Part shown: positions 19,759 to 29,800 of the stretch, one piece after another
How the letters are laid out: each line of letters begins with the position of its first letter
Numbering within the stretch: position 1 is the stretch's first letter
DNA from: Isosphaera sp.
Lineage (GTDB): Bacteria > Planctomycetota > Phycisphaerae > Phycisphaerales > UBA1924
Assembly (NCBI GenBank): GCA_013822085.1
Contig: PNJV01000002.1
Location: forward strand, 1 to 64,000
DNA length: 64,000 bases
Direction of reading: 5' to 3'
Program-made: the position numbers and the translations under genes
Notes under the pieces: generated by a model
Seen by the model: the letters and a program-made list of their open reading frames with translations, nothing else
What the model was told of the DNA's origin: nothing
The model's database searches: none

Positions 19759-21564
19759 ATGGCATCACTCCTCCTCCTCGATTGGGCCCACCCCGCACCC
19801 GGAGCGCTCAGGCCGGGCGCCGTCCTGGCTCAGGCCTCCCAGGCCCTGGTGCTCGTCTCGCCGTGGAAGCCGCTGGTGCTCCTGGCCGTCTTTGGCGCCT
19901 GGGCGTGGGTGGTCTCGACGGTCTACGACAAGCACGCGGCGCGCTTCCGCCTTGCGCGCGAGCGCTGGAACCTGATCCACCTGATCGTGGGTCTGGTGGC
20001 GCTGGTCGTGGCCGTGGGCATCCCGTGGGAGCACCCGGCGGCGTTCTTCGTCGGCCTGGCCGCGGCCCTGGTGATCCTGGGCATCGACCTCTACGCCTAC
20101 GCGCACGTGGCCAATAAGGACGAGCGCGTCCCCGAGTCCCAGCGCATCCGCCTCGACGCGCTGACCAAGGTGAGCAACGCCCGCGCCGAGCGCTCCAAGT
20201 CCAGGGGCAAGATCGAGCCCAAGCTCCGGCTCATCGCCCCCGACAAGTCCGTGCTGCCGCCGCCGACGGCCGACACCCCCGAGGCGGAGGTGCGCCTGGC
20301 CGCCGAGTCCGTCTACCTGCGCGCCATGGCCTCCCGCGCAAGCTCGGTGGAGATCCGCCCCACGGGCAAGGACCAGTCGTACGCGCCGGTCTTCATCGTC
20401 GACGGCTTGCAGACCCCCGGCGACCCGCTGGCGGCCCAGTCGGCCCTGGCGATCATCGACCTGTGGAAGCTGGGCGCCAAGCTCGACGTGGCCGACCGGC
20501 GCCGCAAGCTCCAGGGCACCCTGGACGTGGAGCACGCCGGGGCCAAGCACCGCGTGCGCATCACCTCCGTCGGCGTGGCCGGCGGCATGCGCCTGACGAT
20601 GCTCATCGACCCCGACGGCCAGGTCCGCCGCGAGCCGGCCAAGCTCGGCCTGACCGACGAGCAGTTCAAGGAGCTGCGCGCGATCGTCGACGATCCCAAG
20701 CGCGGCGTGGTCCTGCTGACGACGCCGCCGGACGGCGGCCGGACCACCCTCACCTACTCGGTGGTGCAGATGCACGACGCCTACACCCAGCGCGTCGAGG
20801 TGCTCGAGGTCGATCAGCAGCTGGCCATCGAGGGCGTGCGCCACACCCCCTTCGACCCGCTGGCCGAGGGCGCCGACTTCGGCACCACCGCCCGCTCCCT
20901 CCTGCGCCGAGACCCCGACGTGCTCGCCGTGGCCGAGCTGCCCGACGCCAACACCGCCAAGGAAGTCGCCAAGGCCGACACCGACCGCACCCGCGTCTAC
21001 GTCTGCTTCCGCGCCGGCTCGGCGCTGGAGGCCCTCGACTCGTGGATCAAGGCCGTGGGCGACCCCAAGCAGGCGGCCCGCAACCTCCGCGGCGTGGTCA
21101 ACGGCAGGCTCCTGCGCAAGCTCTGCACCAACTGCCGCGTCGAGTACACCCCCTCCCCGGAGATGGTCCAGAAGCTCGGCGTCACCGACCCCAAGGCCTC
21201 GACCAAGCTCTTCAAGAAGGGCGGCCAGGTCCTGATCAAGAACAAGCCCGAGGTCTGCCCGGTCTGCGGCGGCGTCGGGTTCATCGGTCAGGAGGGGATC
21301 TTCGAGGTCTACGCCATCGGCGACGAGGAGCGCGCCCTGGTCGAGTCGGGGAACCTCTCGGCCATCAAGGCGGCCCTGCGCAAGAAGCCGCTGCCCACGC
21401 TCCAGGCCGCTGGCGTGGCCAAGCTCCTCCAGGGCGTGACCAGCCTCGAAGAGTTCACCCGTGTGACCTCGCCGACGCCCGCCCCGGGCGCCGCCGCTCC
21501 GTCCAGCCCCGCGCCCCAGGCCCCGCCACCGGCCAAGGGCGCCAGCGCCACCTCGCGCCGCTGA
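19759..21564 (+). CDS. Membrane-anchored GspE/PilB-like protein with degraded ATPase motifs
   Basis: A 601-residue protein. Three hydrophobic segments lie in the first 120 residues (around 27-52, 72-92 and 96-118). The rest aligns by eye with the GspE/PilB fold: SRASSVEIRP for the RASDIHIEP region, then the nucleotide core, then two CxxC pairs (CTNC and CPVC) of the zinc region. The core motifs are broken. The Walker A position reads TPPDGGRTT with Arg328 for the essential Lys, and the Asp box TAEDP is replaced by LEVDQ. Walker B is VLAVAELPD instead of VILVGEIRD, and the His box is lost (VCFRAGSAL). It is therefore probably a pseudo-ATPase serving as a membrane scaffold or regulator. GGAG 5 bases before the ATG supports the start. 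Neighbours are a PilT-like ATPase upstream and a CvpA-like protein downstream. Confidence 0.75.
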   Translation: MASLLLLDWAHPAPGALRPGAVLAQASQALVLVSPWKPLVLLAVFGAWAWVVSTVYDKHAARFRLARERWNLIHLIVGLVALVVAVGIPWEHPAAFFVGLAAALVILGIDLYAYAHVANKDERVPESQRIRLDALTKVSNARAERSKSRGKIEPKLRLIAPDKSVLPPPTADTPEAEVRLAAESVYLRAMASRASSVEIRPTGKDQSYAPVFIVDGLQTPGDPLAAQSALAIIDLWKLGAKLDVADRRRKLQGTLDVEHAGAKHRVRITSVGVAGGMRLTMLIDPDGQVRREPAKLGLTDEQFKELRAIVDDPKRGVVLLTTPPDGGRTTLTYSVVQMHDAYTQRVEVLEVDQQLAIEGVRHTPFDPLAEGADFGTTARSLLRRDPDVLAVAELPDANTAKEVAKADTDRTRVYVCFRAGSALEALDSWIKAVGDPKQAARNLRGVVNGRLLRKLCTNCRVEYTPSPEMVQKLGVTDPKASTKLFKKGGQVLIKNKPEVCPVCGGVGFIGQEGIFEVYAIGDEERALVESGNLSAIKAALRKKPLPTLQAAGVAKLLQGVTSLEEFTRVTSPTPAPGAAAPSSPAPQAPPPAKGASATSRR

Positions 21565-21629
21565 CACCCACCCTCCCTCCCCTTGGCACCTACCCACGTA
21601 CGCCCCAACTCCACTCCCCCCGGCCCCTC

Positions 21630-21667
21630 GCCCCGCAACCCCCCGCCCCGCAACCCCCCGCCCCGCC
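21630..21667. repeat. 15-bp tandem repeat, 2.5 copies
   Basis: Unit GCCCCGCAACCCCCC at 21630-21644 and 21645-21659, with a partial third copy to 21667. It lies in the 122-base gap between the pseudo-ATPase and the CvpA-like gene. Confidence 0.75.
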
Positions 21668-21686
21668 TTCGGCACGGACACGACCC

Positions 21687-23501
21687 ATGATCATGAGCCT
21701 GATCGTCATCGCGGCCATCGGCGTGCTGGCCTATCTCTGGTCGGCGCGCGGCTTCTTCTCCGGCTTCTTGCACCTGATCAACGTCCTGGCCGCTGGCGCC
21801 ATCGCCTTCGCGTTCTGGGAGCTCGTCGCTGGGGCCGTGCTGGGCGCCACCGACTCGCGGCTGATCACCGACATCGCCATCGGCGGCTCGCTGATCCTCC
21901 TCTTTGCCGTCACCCTGACGGTCCTGCACCTGGCCGTCACGGCCCTGGTGCCGGGCAACCTGGTGCTCAAGCCGGCCCACGACCTGATCGGCGGCGGTCT
22001 GTGCGGGGCGGCAGCGGCGTTCGTCTCCATGGGCATCCTGGTCATCGGTCTGAGCCACGTCCGCCTCCCGCGCGACTTCCTGGGCTACCGGCCGGTTGTC
22101 TCGGACAGCTCCGGCTCTGTGGTCCGCTCGGCGGGCCTGTGGGTCCCGGCCGACCGCCTCACCGCGGCCCTCTACCGCCAGCTCTCGGTCACGGCCTTCT
22201 CCACGGCGGACAGCCTGGCGTACTGGCACCCGCTCCTGGCCGAGCGCGGCCACCTCAACCGCTCGGCCACCAAGGACGCCGTGCTCAAGTCCACGCTCCT
22301 GCCCGCGGACGTCACGCTCGTCGGGCGCTACACCGTCGGCCGCCAGTCCGACGTGCCCTTGGCCCAGTTCCTCGCCGAGCCCGGCCAGGCGCGGCAGAAC
22401 GTCAAGGCCTTCGACGGCTCCGACGCCACCACGGCTTACGGCGGCCAGGCGTACGTCGAGGCCGTCGGCCTGGTCTTCGGCTCGGGCGCCCGCGAGCCGG
22501 GCAACTCCCAGATCATCTACGCCCCCGGGCACGCGGTGCTGCTCATGAGCCGCGGCGACGGCTCGCCGCTGGAGGCCTTCCTGCCCTTCGGGCTCGTCTC
22601 GCAGGCCGAGGGGAGCACCCAGAACCTTGGGCGCTGGCGCTTCGACGGCCAGGACGCGTTCGTCGCCTCCGTCGGGGCCGCGGCCAACCCGGTCGTCTTC
22701 TACGAGTTCCTGGTCCCCAAGACCAACCCGCCCCTCTCGCCGGTGGCCCTGGACGTCCGCGGCGTGCGCATCGACCTGAGCACCCCCCAGACGCGCAACA
22801 CCACCCAGCCCACCCCCATCACGGCCATCGACGAGTTCCCCACCCCGAGCGACCGGCTCGACGCCGTCGCCTCCGGCCTGCTGCGCGAGCAGGCCGTCGC
22901 CCAACGCACCGCGCTGGACGCCACCGGCGCCCCAGTCGTGTCGGTCAACCCCACGAACTTGCAGGAAGCGCTCAGGGTCAGCCAGGCGTTCTTCCCGGCG
23001 CTCAACAAGGGCGTCATCTCCGGCCTGACCTTCGACGACAACAACCGCATCATCGACGGCGAGTGGGTCGGGCGACCCGCCGGCGGGCAGAGCCAGGTCA
23101 TCGACCGCAACCTGCGCGTGGCCGAGTTCGGCAAGCCCTCCGACATCGTGATCATCCAGCTCAACGTCAGCGGCCGCGGCAACGACTTCGGCCTCCTCTC
23201 GGCCCGGTCCGGCGAGGCCTCGGGCGCCCCGCTGCTGGTCGCCGCCGACGGCCAGCAGTTCGAGTGCGTCGGGTGGCTCTACGAGGCCGCCACCGAGGTG
23301 CGCGTGCGCTACACGCCCTCGCGCCCGGTCCGCCAGAAGTCCGAGCTGCCCAGCCTCTCGTCCACCCGCGACGACCAGAAGCTCGTCCTCATCTTCCGCG
23401 CCGCGCTCAACACCACCATCACCTCCTACGCCATCGGCTCGACCGTCATCGCCACCCTCGAACGACCGATCGAGCTCAACACTCGGCAGGGCACCCGCTG
23501 A
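21687..23501 (+). CDS. CvpA-like membrane protein with a large C-terminal domain
   Basis: A 604-residue protein. The first 120 residues carry about four hydrophobic helices, with the pattern of the CvpA (colicin V production) family: GVLAYLWSARGFFSGFLHLINVLAAG, a short acidic turn, then AHDLIGGGLCGAAAAFVSMG. The following roughly 480 residues are soluble, rich in beta-prone segments, and have no motif I recognise. Their side of the membrane is not certain, but the topology would place them outside the cytosol if the helix count is even and the N-terminus is out. ATG at 21687 opens the hydrophobic region; a second ATG two codons later is equally possible. It is co-directional with the PilT-like and pseudo-ATPase genes, suggesting one unit. 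Confidence 0.65.
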   Translation: MIMSLIVIAAIGVLAYLWSARGFFSGFLHLINVLAAGAIAFAFWELVAGAVLGATDSRLITDIAIGGSLILLFAVTLTVLHLAVTALVPGNLVLKPAHDLIGGGLCGAAAAFVSMGILVIGLSHVRLPRDFLGYRPVVSDSSGSVVRSAGLWVPADRLTAALYRQLSVTAFSTADSLAYWHPLLAERGHLNRSATKDAVLKSTLLPADVTLVGRYTVGRQSDVPLAQFLAEPGQARQNVKAFDGSDATTAYGGQAYVEAVGLVFGSGAREPGNSQIIYAPGHAVLLMSRGDGSPLEAFLPFGLVSQAEGSTQNLGRWRFDGQDAFVASVGAAANPVVFYEFLVPKTNPPLSPVALDVRGVRIDLSTPQTRNTTQPTPITAIDEFPTPSDRLDAVASGLLREQAVAQRTALDATGAPVVSVNPTNLQEALRVSQAFFPALNKGVISGLTFDDNNRIIDGEWVGRPAGGQSQVIDRNLRVAEFGKPSDIVIIQLNVSGRGNDFGLLSARSGEASGAPLLVAADGQQFECVGWLYEAATEVRVRYTPSRPVRQKSELPSLSSTRDDQKLVLIFRAALNTTITSYAIGSTVIATLERPIELNTRQGTR

Positions 23502-23514
23502 CCGCCACCGCCCA

Positions 23515-24678
23515 ATGCCAACGCCCAGCGCCATCGTGATCGGCGGCGGCCCGGCGGGCGCCTGCGCCGCCTATTGGCTCCGCGCTGCCGGCGTTGCGGT
23601 GACCCTCGTCGAGCGCGCACCCTTCCCACGCCACAAGCCCTGCGGCGAGTTCATCTCCCCCGCTGCCACGGCTGAGCTGCAGGCCGTCGCCCCGGGGCCG
23701 GCTCTGCTGGCCGCTGGCGCACGCCGGGTCAGCACGCTCGAGCTGGTGCGTGCCGGCCGGCGCGTCCGGTGGCCCCTGCCCGTGCCCGCCTGGTCGCTGA
23801 GCCGGGCTGCGCTCGACGCGCTGCTGCTGGCCGCCGCCGCCGACCCCGCCCTGCCCGCCCCGCCGCTGGACCTGCGCCAGCCCGCGGCCGTGAGCCAGGC
23901 GTGGTACACCGACACCAGCGCCCACGTGCGGCTCTCCGACGGGGCCCAGCTCTGTGCCGACGCCGTCGTCCACGCCGACGGCTCGGGCAGGCACGACCCG
24001 GCTGGGCCGGCGCCGTCGCGGCGCGGCGTGGTCGGGGCCAAGTGCCACCTGCGGCTGCGGATCGACCCCGACGCGCTGGTCATGCACGCGCCGCCGGTGC
24101 GCGGCGGCTACTTCGGGCTTGTCACCATCGGGCCGGGGCTTGTCACGTGCGCCGCGGTGCTCCAGCGGGGGCTGCTCGCCTCCGACGCGAGCATCGACCG
24201 GGCGCTGCGCACGCTCTGGCCCGCCTACGACCCGGCCGACCGGGACGGCCCGTGGATGGCATGCCCCGTGCCGGGCTCGGGGCACATCCCGGCCGGCCAC
24301 CCGCGCTCCTTCCGCGTCGGCAACGCCGCTGCGGGCGTCGAGCCGGTCGGCGGCGAGGGCATCGGCCTGGCGATCTGGTCGGGCACGCGCTGTGCGCGCC
24401 TGCTCACAGCCCCCGGGGCACCGCTGAGCCGGGGCGCCGCCGCGGGGGCCGAGGCCATGGCAGCCCTGGCCCGGACCCAGGCCCGACTGGCCCGCGACTA
24501 CCGCCGCCGGCTGCGCCTGCGCAGGCCCGCGTGCCGCGCCGCGGCGTGGGTCCTGGAGCAGCCGGGCCTCTCGGCGGCGCTGTGGCCGCTCCTGAGCCTC
24601 CCCGCGTGCACCCTGGCGCCGTGGTACGCCCTGACGGGCAAGCCCCGCCGGGCCATCACGACTGGGCCAGCACTCTGA
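23515..24678 (+). CDS. FAD-dependent oxidoreductase, geranylgeranyl-reductase type
   Basis: A 387-residue flavoprotein with an N-terminal Rossmann FAD motif GGGPAGACAAY (from residue 10) and the KPCGEF segment typical of geranylgeranyl reductase and related FixC/UbiH-type dehydrogenases. Later come DGSGR and the second FAD contact RVGNAAAGVEPVGGEGIG. Members saturate isoprenoid chains or oxidise tryptophan, halogenated or polyketide substrates; the substrate here is unknown. It starts 13 bases after the CvpA-like gene. Its 3' end overlaps the convergent peroxiredoxin gene by 23 bases. Confidence 0.8.
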   Translation: MPTPSAIVIGGGPAGACAAYWLRAAGVAVTLVERAPFPRHKPCGEFISPAATAELQAVAPGPALLAAGARRVSTLELVRAGRRVRWPLPVPAWSLSRAALDALLLAAAADPALPAPPLDLRQPAAVSQAWYTDTSAHVRLSDGAQLCADAVVHADGSGRHDPAGPAPSRRGVVGAKCHLRLRIDPDALVMHAPPVRGGYFGLVTIGPGLVTCAAVLQRGLLASDASIDRALRTLWPAYDPADRDGPWMACPVPGSGHIPAGHPRSFRVGNAAAGVEPVGGEGIGLAIWSGTRCARLLTAPGAPLSRGAAAGAEAMAALARTQARLARDYRRRLRLRRPACRAAAWVLEQPGLSAALWPLLSLPACTLAPWYALTGKPRRAITTGPAL

Positions 24679-25165
24679 GCGCCTCGATCACCTTCTTGTG
24701 GTGATCGGCCACGCGCACGTTGTCGAACCGCGCCGCCACCTTGCCGGCCGCGTCGATCACGTACGTCGTGCGGATCACGCCGGTCACGGCCCGCCCGTAC
24801 ATGGTCTTCTGCCCGAAGGCGCCGTACTTGGACATCACCTTCGGGGCCGGCTTGAGGCCCGCTCGGGCGGCGGCCGGCGGCGGGTCGCTCAGCAGCGTCA
24901 GGCCGAGCCCCTGGGCGCTGGCGAACTGCCGCAGCCTCTCGGGCGTGTCGGGGCTCACGCCCACCACCGTCGCGCCCAGGGCCTCGAACTGGGCCCTGGC
25001 GTCGTTGAACTGGCACGCCTGCTTGGTGCACGCCGGCGTCATGGCCTCGGGGTAAAAGTACAGCACCACCGCCCGGCCCTTGAGCGACGAGAGCGCGAGC
25101 TTCTCGCCGTGGTGGTCCTTGAGCGTGAACGCCGGTGCGCGCTGGCCGATCTCGATCTTCGCCAT
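24656..25165 (-). CDS. bcp: Peroxiredoxin, Bcp/PrxQ type
   Basis: A 169-residue thiol peroxidase of the bacterioferritin comigratory protein family that reduces peroxides with thioredoxin. It begins KIEIGQRAPAFTLKD. The catalytic motif TPACTKQACQF gives the peroxidatic Cys and a resolving Cys five residues later, as in two-Cys PrxQ. VVLYFYPEA and GVSPDTPE are family segments. The ATG at 25165 is chosen because the family N-terminus starts there. A small insert (PPPAAARAGLKPAP) replaces the usual loop before the KYG segment. The 3' end overlaps the flavin reductase gene by 23 bases. Confidence 0.9.
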   Translation of the reverse strand: MAKIEIGQRAPAFTLKDHHGEKLALSSLKGRAVVLYFYPEAMTPACTKQACQFNDARAQFEALGATVVGVSPDTPERLRQFASAQGLGLTLLSDPPPAAARAGLKPAPKVMSKYGAFGQKTMYGRAVTGVIRTTYVIDAAGKVAARFDNVRVADHHKKVIEALRVLAQS

Positions 25166-25265
25166 GCCGTGGCCCCATGCCGCCCGCTGCCCGCGGCCCG
25201 TGCCGGGCCCCACCGGGGCCCACACCAGGCCCGCCGGGCCGAGGCGGGTCACGGCGTTCTCTACG

Positions 25266-25943
25266 TCATCGCGTGACCCACGCGGCCATCGCCGCAAGCA
25301 GCGCCGCGCCCAGCGCCAGCGCCCAGACCAGCACGCGCAGCGACGGCGAGCCCTCCCGCCCGGCACGCCGCCCGCGCGCGGGCACAAACCCCAGCAACGG
25401 CCGGGCCGATTCGAGCGTCTCCCCACGCCGCGCCGCGTCCTGCACCACCGCGATGACCAGCCCGGCCTCGAACGGCCGCATGCCCAGGGCGTGCGCCGCG
25501 TGCATCAGGCCGCGCCGGCTCTCAGCGGGCAGCGCCGCCACCGAGCCGCCCTGGAGCTGCTCCCCGGCCCGCGCCGCCAGGATCCACCGCGCGTCGTCCG
25601 CGCTGAGCCCGCGCGAGAGGATGTTCTCGGTGGCCACCGCCCGCCGCTGCTCCCGAGCCGTGGCCGTGGCCCGTCCCCGGGCGGGCGGCAAGCCCCCGGC
25701 AGCCGCCGGGCCGATCGCTCCCCGCGCCCCGCCCGCTGCGACCGCGCCGGAGCCCACACGCTGGGCCACCAGCCGCTGCCGCACGCGCGCCAGCCGGTCC
25801 CCCGCGTCGGTCCCAGCCTGCGGCCAGGCGGTGCCGCTCCCGCCGAACTGGGCGCGCGTCCCCGCTGCCCCGTCGGCGGCATCGTCCAGGCGCAGGCGCA
25901 ACCGCGGCGGCTCGGGCTCGGGCTGGATCGGCGGTCGGGTCAT
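25266..25943 (-). CDS. Hypothetical protein with one C-terminal membrane segment
   Basis: A 225-residue product. The first 100 residues are Arg/Pro/Ala/Gly-rich and probably disordered. From about 115 to 190 there is a helical region (LSADDARWILAAR, MRPFEAGLVIAVVQDAARRG). The last 22 residues are one hydrophobic helix ending in WVTR, as in tail-anchored proteins. The start is supported by GAGGAG just before the ATG. It lies 100 bases upstream of the peroxiredoxin gene on the same strand. No function can be assigned. Confidence 0.55.
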   Translation of the reverse strand: MTRPPIQPEPEPPRLRLRLDDAADGAAGTRAQFGGSGTAWPQAGTDAGDRLARVRQRLVAQRVGSGAVAAGGARGAIGPAAAGGLPPARGRATATAREQRRAVATENILSRGLSADDARWILAARAGEQLQGGSVAALPAESRRGLMHAAHALGMRPFEAGLVIAVVQDAARRGETLESARPLLGFVPARGRRAGREGSPSLRVLVWALALGAALLAAMAAWVTR

Positions 25944-26181
25944 GGGCTCCTCTGCGCGACGCTCCCTCGGCTCACACAGTGTCGCTCGTCCGCGGCTCTG
26001 GGCAAGCCCCCGGGGCAGATTCTCCAGCGGCACGCCCCGGCGTGGCCCGCACAGCCCTCACGCGCTACGCACGGCGCCGCGGTCCGAAAACACCCCCGCC
26101 AAGCCCGTCACGCCCCCGGCTCGGCCCGCCGACGCGCCCGGCTCGAGCGTACCTGGCCCGATCGCTTGCTAGGCTCCTGCG

Positions 26182-26787
26182 ATGCAGCCCCCGACGACGC
26201 AGCCCGTCACGCCCGAACAGCCCAACGCCGAGGCGCTGGTCGCGCGGTCGGTGCCCGTGCCGTCGCTGGAGCTGACCATCGAGCCGCAGGCCCTGCTGGA
26301 CCGGCTCGACGCGCTGGCGCGTCGCGGCAGGCTGGCGGGCTTCCGGCGTGGGCGCTCCGGCGGGCCCCTGTTCACGGCCGAGGCCTGGGGCACGCCGTTC
26401 GACGGCGTCGTCGGCGCCACGCTCGAGCGGGACGCGTCTGGGGCGCCGCGGCTGCGCTTTGTGGCCCGGCTGCGGCCGGTGGCCCCGGCGCTGTGGGCCG
26501 TGGCGATGGTGCTGTCGGTCTGGCCCGGCGTGTGGATGACCGAGTCGTTCCTGGCCAGCGTGTTCACGTCGTGGCCGGCCGCGTGGAAGTACACATATTG
26601 GTGGTATCTGCCCCTGGCGATCGTCGGCGCGCCCTGGGCGGTCTGGGTCGCCTGGGCCCGGTCGTTGGCCTCGGTGCACGACTCGGCCCACCGCGTGGCC
26701 CGCAGGGTCGCCGCGGAGATCCCCGGCGCCCGGCCCGCCCCGACAGGGACGCATCCCGAGCCCGCGCCCACGGCAGGCCCGGCCTGA
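26182..26787 (+). CDS. Hypothetical membrane protein
   Basis: A 201-residue protein. A soluble N-terminal half (about 1-95) contains alternating charged and beta-prone segments. Two hydrophobic helices follow (about 98-118 and 135-157), separated by a Trp-rich loop (WPAAWKYTYWWYLPL). The Pro-rich C-terminus is soluble. No family recognised. It is divergent from the tail-anchored protein gene, with 238 bases between, and convergent with the helicase gene. Confidence 0.6.
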   Translation: MQPPTTQPVTPEQPNAEALVARSVPVPSLELTIEPQALLDRLDALARRGRLAGFRRGRSGGPLFTAEAWGTPFDGVVGATLERDASGAPRLRFVARLRPVAPALWAVAMVLSVWPGVWMTESFLASVFTSWPAAWKYTYWWYLPLAIVGAPWAVWVAWARSLASVHDSAHRVARRVAAEIPGARPAPTGTHPEPAPTAGPA

Positions 26788-26843
26788 GCCCGCGCCGTCA
26801 CGGCCCGGGCATGCGCCCACGGGCGCCGCCTGAGCCGGTCGGC

Positions 26844-29800
26844 TCAGTCCTCGGCCGCTGCTGCGATCCTGGCCCACTGCTTCTCAAGCCTGGCCACCGA
26901 GACGGGCACGCGCGTGCCCAGCTCCTGGGCAAAGAGCGACACGCGCAGCTCCTGGATCATCCAGCGCAGGTGCTGCACCTGGGTCCAGCGCGGCCCGTGC
27001 CGCCGCGTGGTGCGCTCGAGGCGGTCGAGGCCCTCCTGCCAGGGCAGGACCACGGCGCGGGCCCGCTCGTCGCGCCCCAGGGACTCGCCGCCACGGCGGA
27101 GCTTCTCGAACCGCAGCCGGGCCGCGGCCATGTACCGGTGCAGGTCGGCCAGGCGGGCCAGCGGGGTGCGTTCGAGGAAGTCGCCGGCCATCAGCCGGCG
27201 CGCGTGCTCGGCGCCGTCGGCAACCGCCGGGGCCATCAGCGGCGTGCCCTGGCAGCGGCGCATCTCCGCCGCGGCCAGGTGCCACTGGCGCAGGGCCGCG
27301 TCGACGGCCGGCACCAGCTCGGCCGCGGCCGACTCGAAAGCGCGCAGCCCCTGCCGGAGGATGGCCTCGAAGCCCCGCGCGTCGCGCACGCCCGCGGCCG
27401 GCTCGCCCACGGCCCGCCGGGCGATCGCCGAGCCCAGCCCCGCCCTGAGCAGCGCCCCGGGCCCCAGGGGCGCGTGCAGCACCGTCAGCTCGTCGATGTC
27501 GCGCAGCCTGCGCACGGCGCGCTCCAGTTCCTCGCGTGCCACGAGCGAGATCAGCCGGCTCACGCCCGCCCCGTGCACGAGCGTGGCGCTCTGCGGCGTG
27601 GCCCGCGGCCGGACCTCCACGCCGCCCGCGGCCGCCGCGCCGCGCGCCCCCGGGCCCTCCGCCGGGCCGGCGTCCACCAGCGCCGGGAACGCGGTGATCC
27701 GCACCGCCTCGCTGCCCGGGCCCAGCCCCACGACCGAACCGGGCACCGTCAGCTCGACCCGCTCCGGGAGCGTCCCGACGTCCCACCGCTCGATCCCGGC
27801 CCGGTTGTACGGCCCCTCGGGCAGCGACCGCAGGGCCGCGTTGATCTGGTCGCCCAGCTCGCGCCGGATCTGGTGGTACGCCCGCCCGCTCCCGAGCACC
27901 GCGCCGCGCCCGTCGACGACCCGGTAGTTCAGCTGCAGGTGCTCGGGCACGGGGGCCGCGTCGAGCATCGCCGGGCTCACCTGGGCGCCGCCGAGCGTGC
28001 TCAGCTCGTCGGCCAGCCAGGCGCTCAGGTCGCCGGCGCCCCACCCCTGGGCCGGGCCCCCGCGCCCTGCCGCCCCGCGCGCGCGCTCGATCAGCGCCCG
28101 CGCCGCCCGCTCGGCCACCTCGGCGACCGGCTGGAGGTTGGCCCGCGCGTTCTTGGGCAGCCCGCGGATCGTCGCCTCGATCTTCTCGCGCAGCATGCCC
28201 GGCACGAGCCACCGCCCGGCGCGCTCGTCGATGCTCGCCAGCGCGTGGATCGGCACGATCGCCGTCACCCCGTCCTCGGCGTGGCCGGGCTGGGCGCGGT
28301 ACACGATCGGCACCCGCACCGGGCCGCCCGCGGGCGCCGCGCCCTGAGCCAGCGGCCCAGCGGCGGCACGCTCGGCGCGCTCGCGGTCGCTCTCGAGCGG
28401 GTCCTCGGCGGGCCCCTCCGTGGCGCCCAGCGCCAGCTCGTCGGGGAACTCGTCGCGCAGGCGGCCGGCGATCGCCGCCAGGCTCTCCTCGCCGTCGGCG
28501 ATCACGTCCTCCTCGCCCATCCACAGCAGCCGCGGGCGCTGGCGCTCGGCCTCGGTGCGCCAGCGCTCGAAGCCCTCGCCGCTGAAGACCCCCGCCGGCA
28601 CGCGGGCGTCGAAGAACGCGTGCCGCTTGGTCGTGTCGGCCACCAGGTCGGCGCGCCGCAGCTTGTCCTGCAAGCGCCGCACGCGCTCCATCAGCTCGCG
28701 GTTGTGCTCGATGAACGAGCCGTTGACGCCCCACGCCTCCAGGCCGCCCTCGACAAGCCCGTGGTGGATGAACACCTCCCGGCACAGCGTCGGCTCGATC
28801 GGCCCGTAGTGCACGCGCCGCCCCGAGGTGATCTCAAGGCCGAACAGGCTCGTCTTCTCGCTGGCCAGCACGCGCGCCGTGGCCTGGTCGTAGCCGGGGT
28901 CGCTGTAGCTGCGCTTGAGCAGCGGCCCCGCCGCGTCCTCGATCCACGCCGGCTTGATCGCCGCCACCGTCCGCGCGTATGCCCGCGTGGTGCGGACCAC
29001 CTCGTGGGCCACCACCCAGCGGGGCGAGCCCCCGAAGAGCCCCGAGCCGGGGAAGATCGCGAACTTCATCCCGCGCGGGCCGTCGTACTCGTAGCCGTCG
29101 CCCTTCTTGCCCACGCTCGAGAGCAGGCCCGTCAGCAGCGCGCGGTGGAGCTTCTCGTACTGCTCCGGCGTCGGCTCGTCCCACGCCTCCTCGGGGGACC
29201 CCACGGCCGAGCGTGCGCTGCGCCCGACCAGCCACGAGAGACCGGGCTGCTCGGCCGGGTTGCGCCCGTGGCCGTCGCTGCGGCCGTGGCCCACCCCTCG
29301 CCCCTGGCTGCGCGCCTGGCCCGCGCTGGGCGGACCGCCCGGCTTGTCGGCCCGGTCTGCCAGCTCGCTCACGAGCCTGGCCTGGGTCTCTTCGAGCATC
29401 TCGCGCAGCTGCCGGTGCACCTCCTGCCACTCGCGCACGCGCACGAACGAGAGGTGGTTGTCGCGGAAGAACCGCCGCTGGCGCGAGCCGCCCACGCCCG
29501 CGGTCTTCTCCCGGCAGAACCGCCAGAGCTTGAGCAGGCCGACAAAGTCGGACTGCTCGTGGCGGAAGCGCGCGTGGGCCGCGTCGGCCGAGTCCTGGGC
29601 CCCCATCGGGCGCTCGCGCGGGTCCTGGACCGACAGCGCCGCGGCGATGACCAGCCCCGAGCCCACGCAGCCGTGCTCGACGCTGGCCAGCACGATCCGC
29701 GCGATGCGCGGGTCGATGGGCAGCCTGGACATCGCCCGCCCGATCGGCGTCAGGGCCTGCCCCTGATCGATCGCGCCCAGCTCGACCAGCGTGTCGTAGC

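Noticed and set aside
23515-25165. 23-base overlap of convergent flavin reductase and peroxiredoxin genes as a sign of a broken gene
   Set aside because: Both proteins are complete by family length and motifs; such tail overlaps are common in dense genomes.
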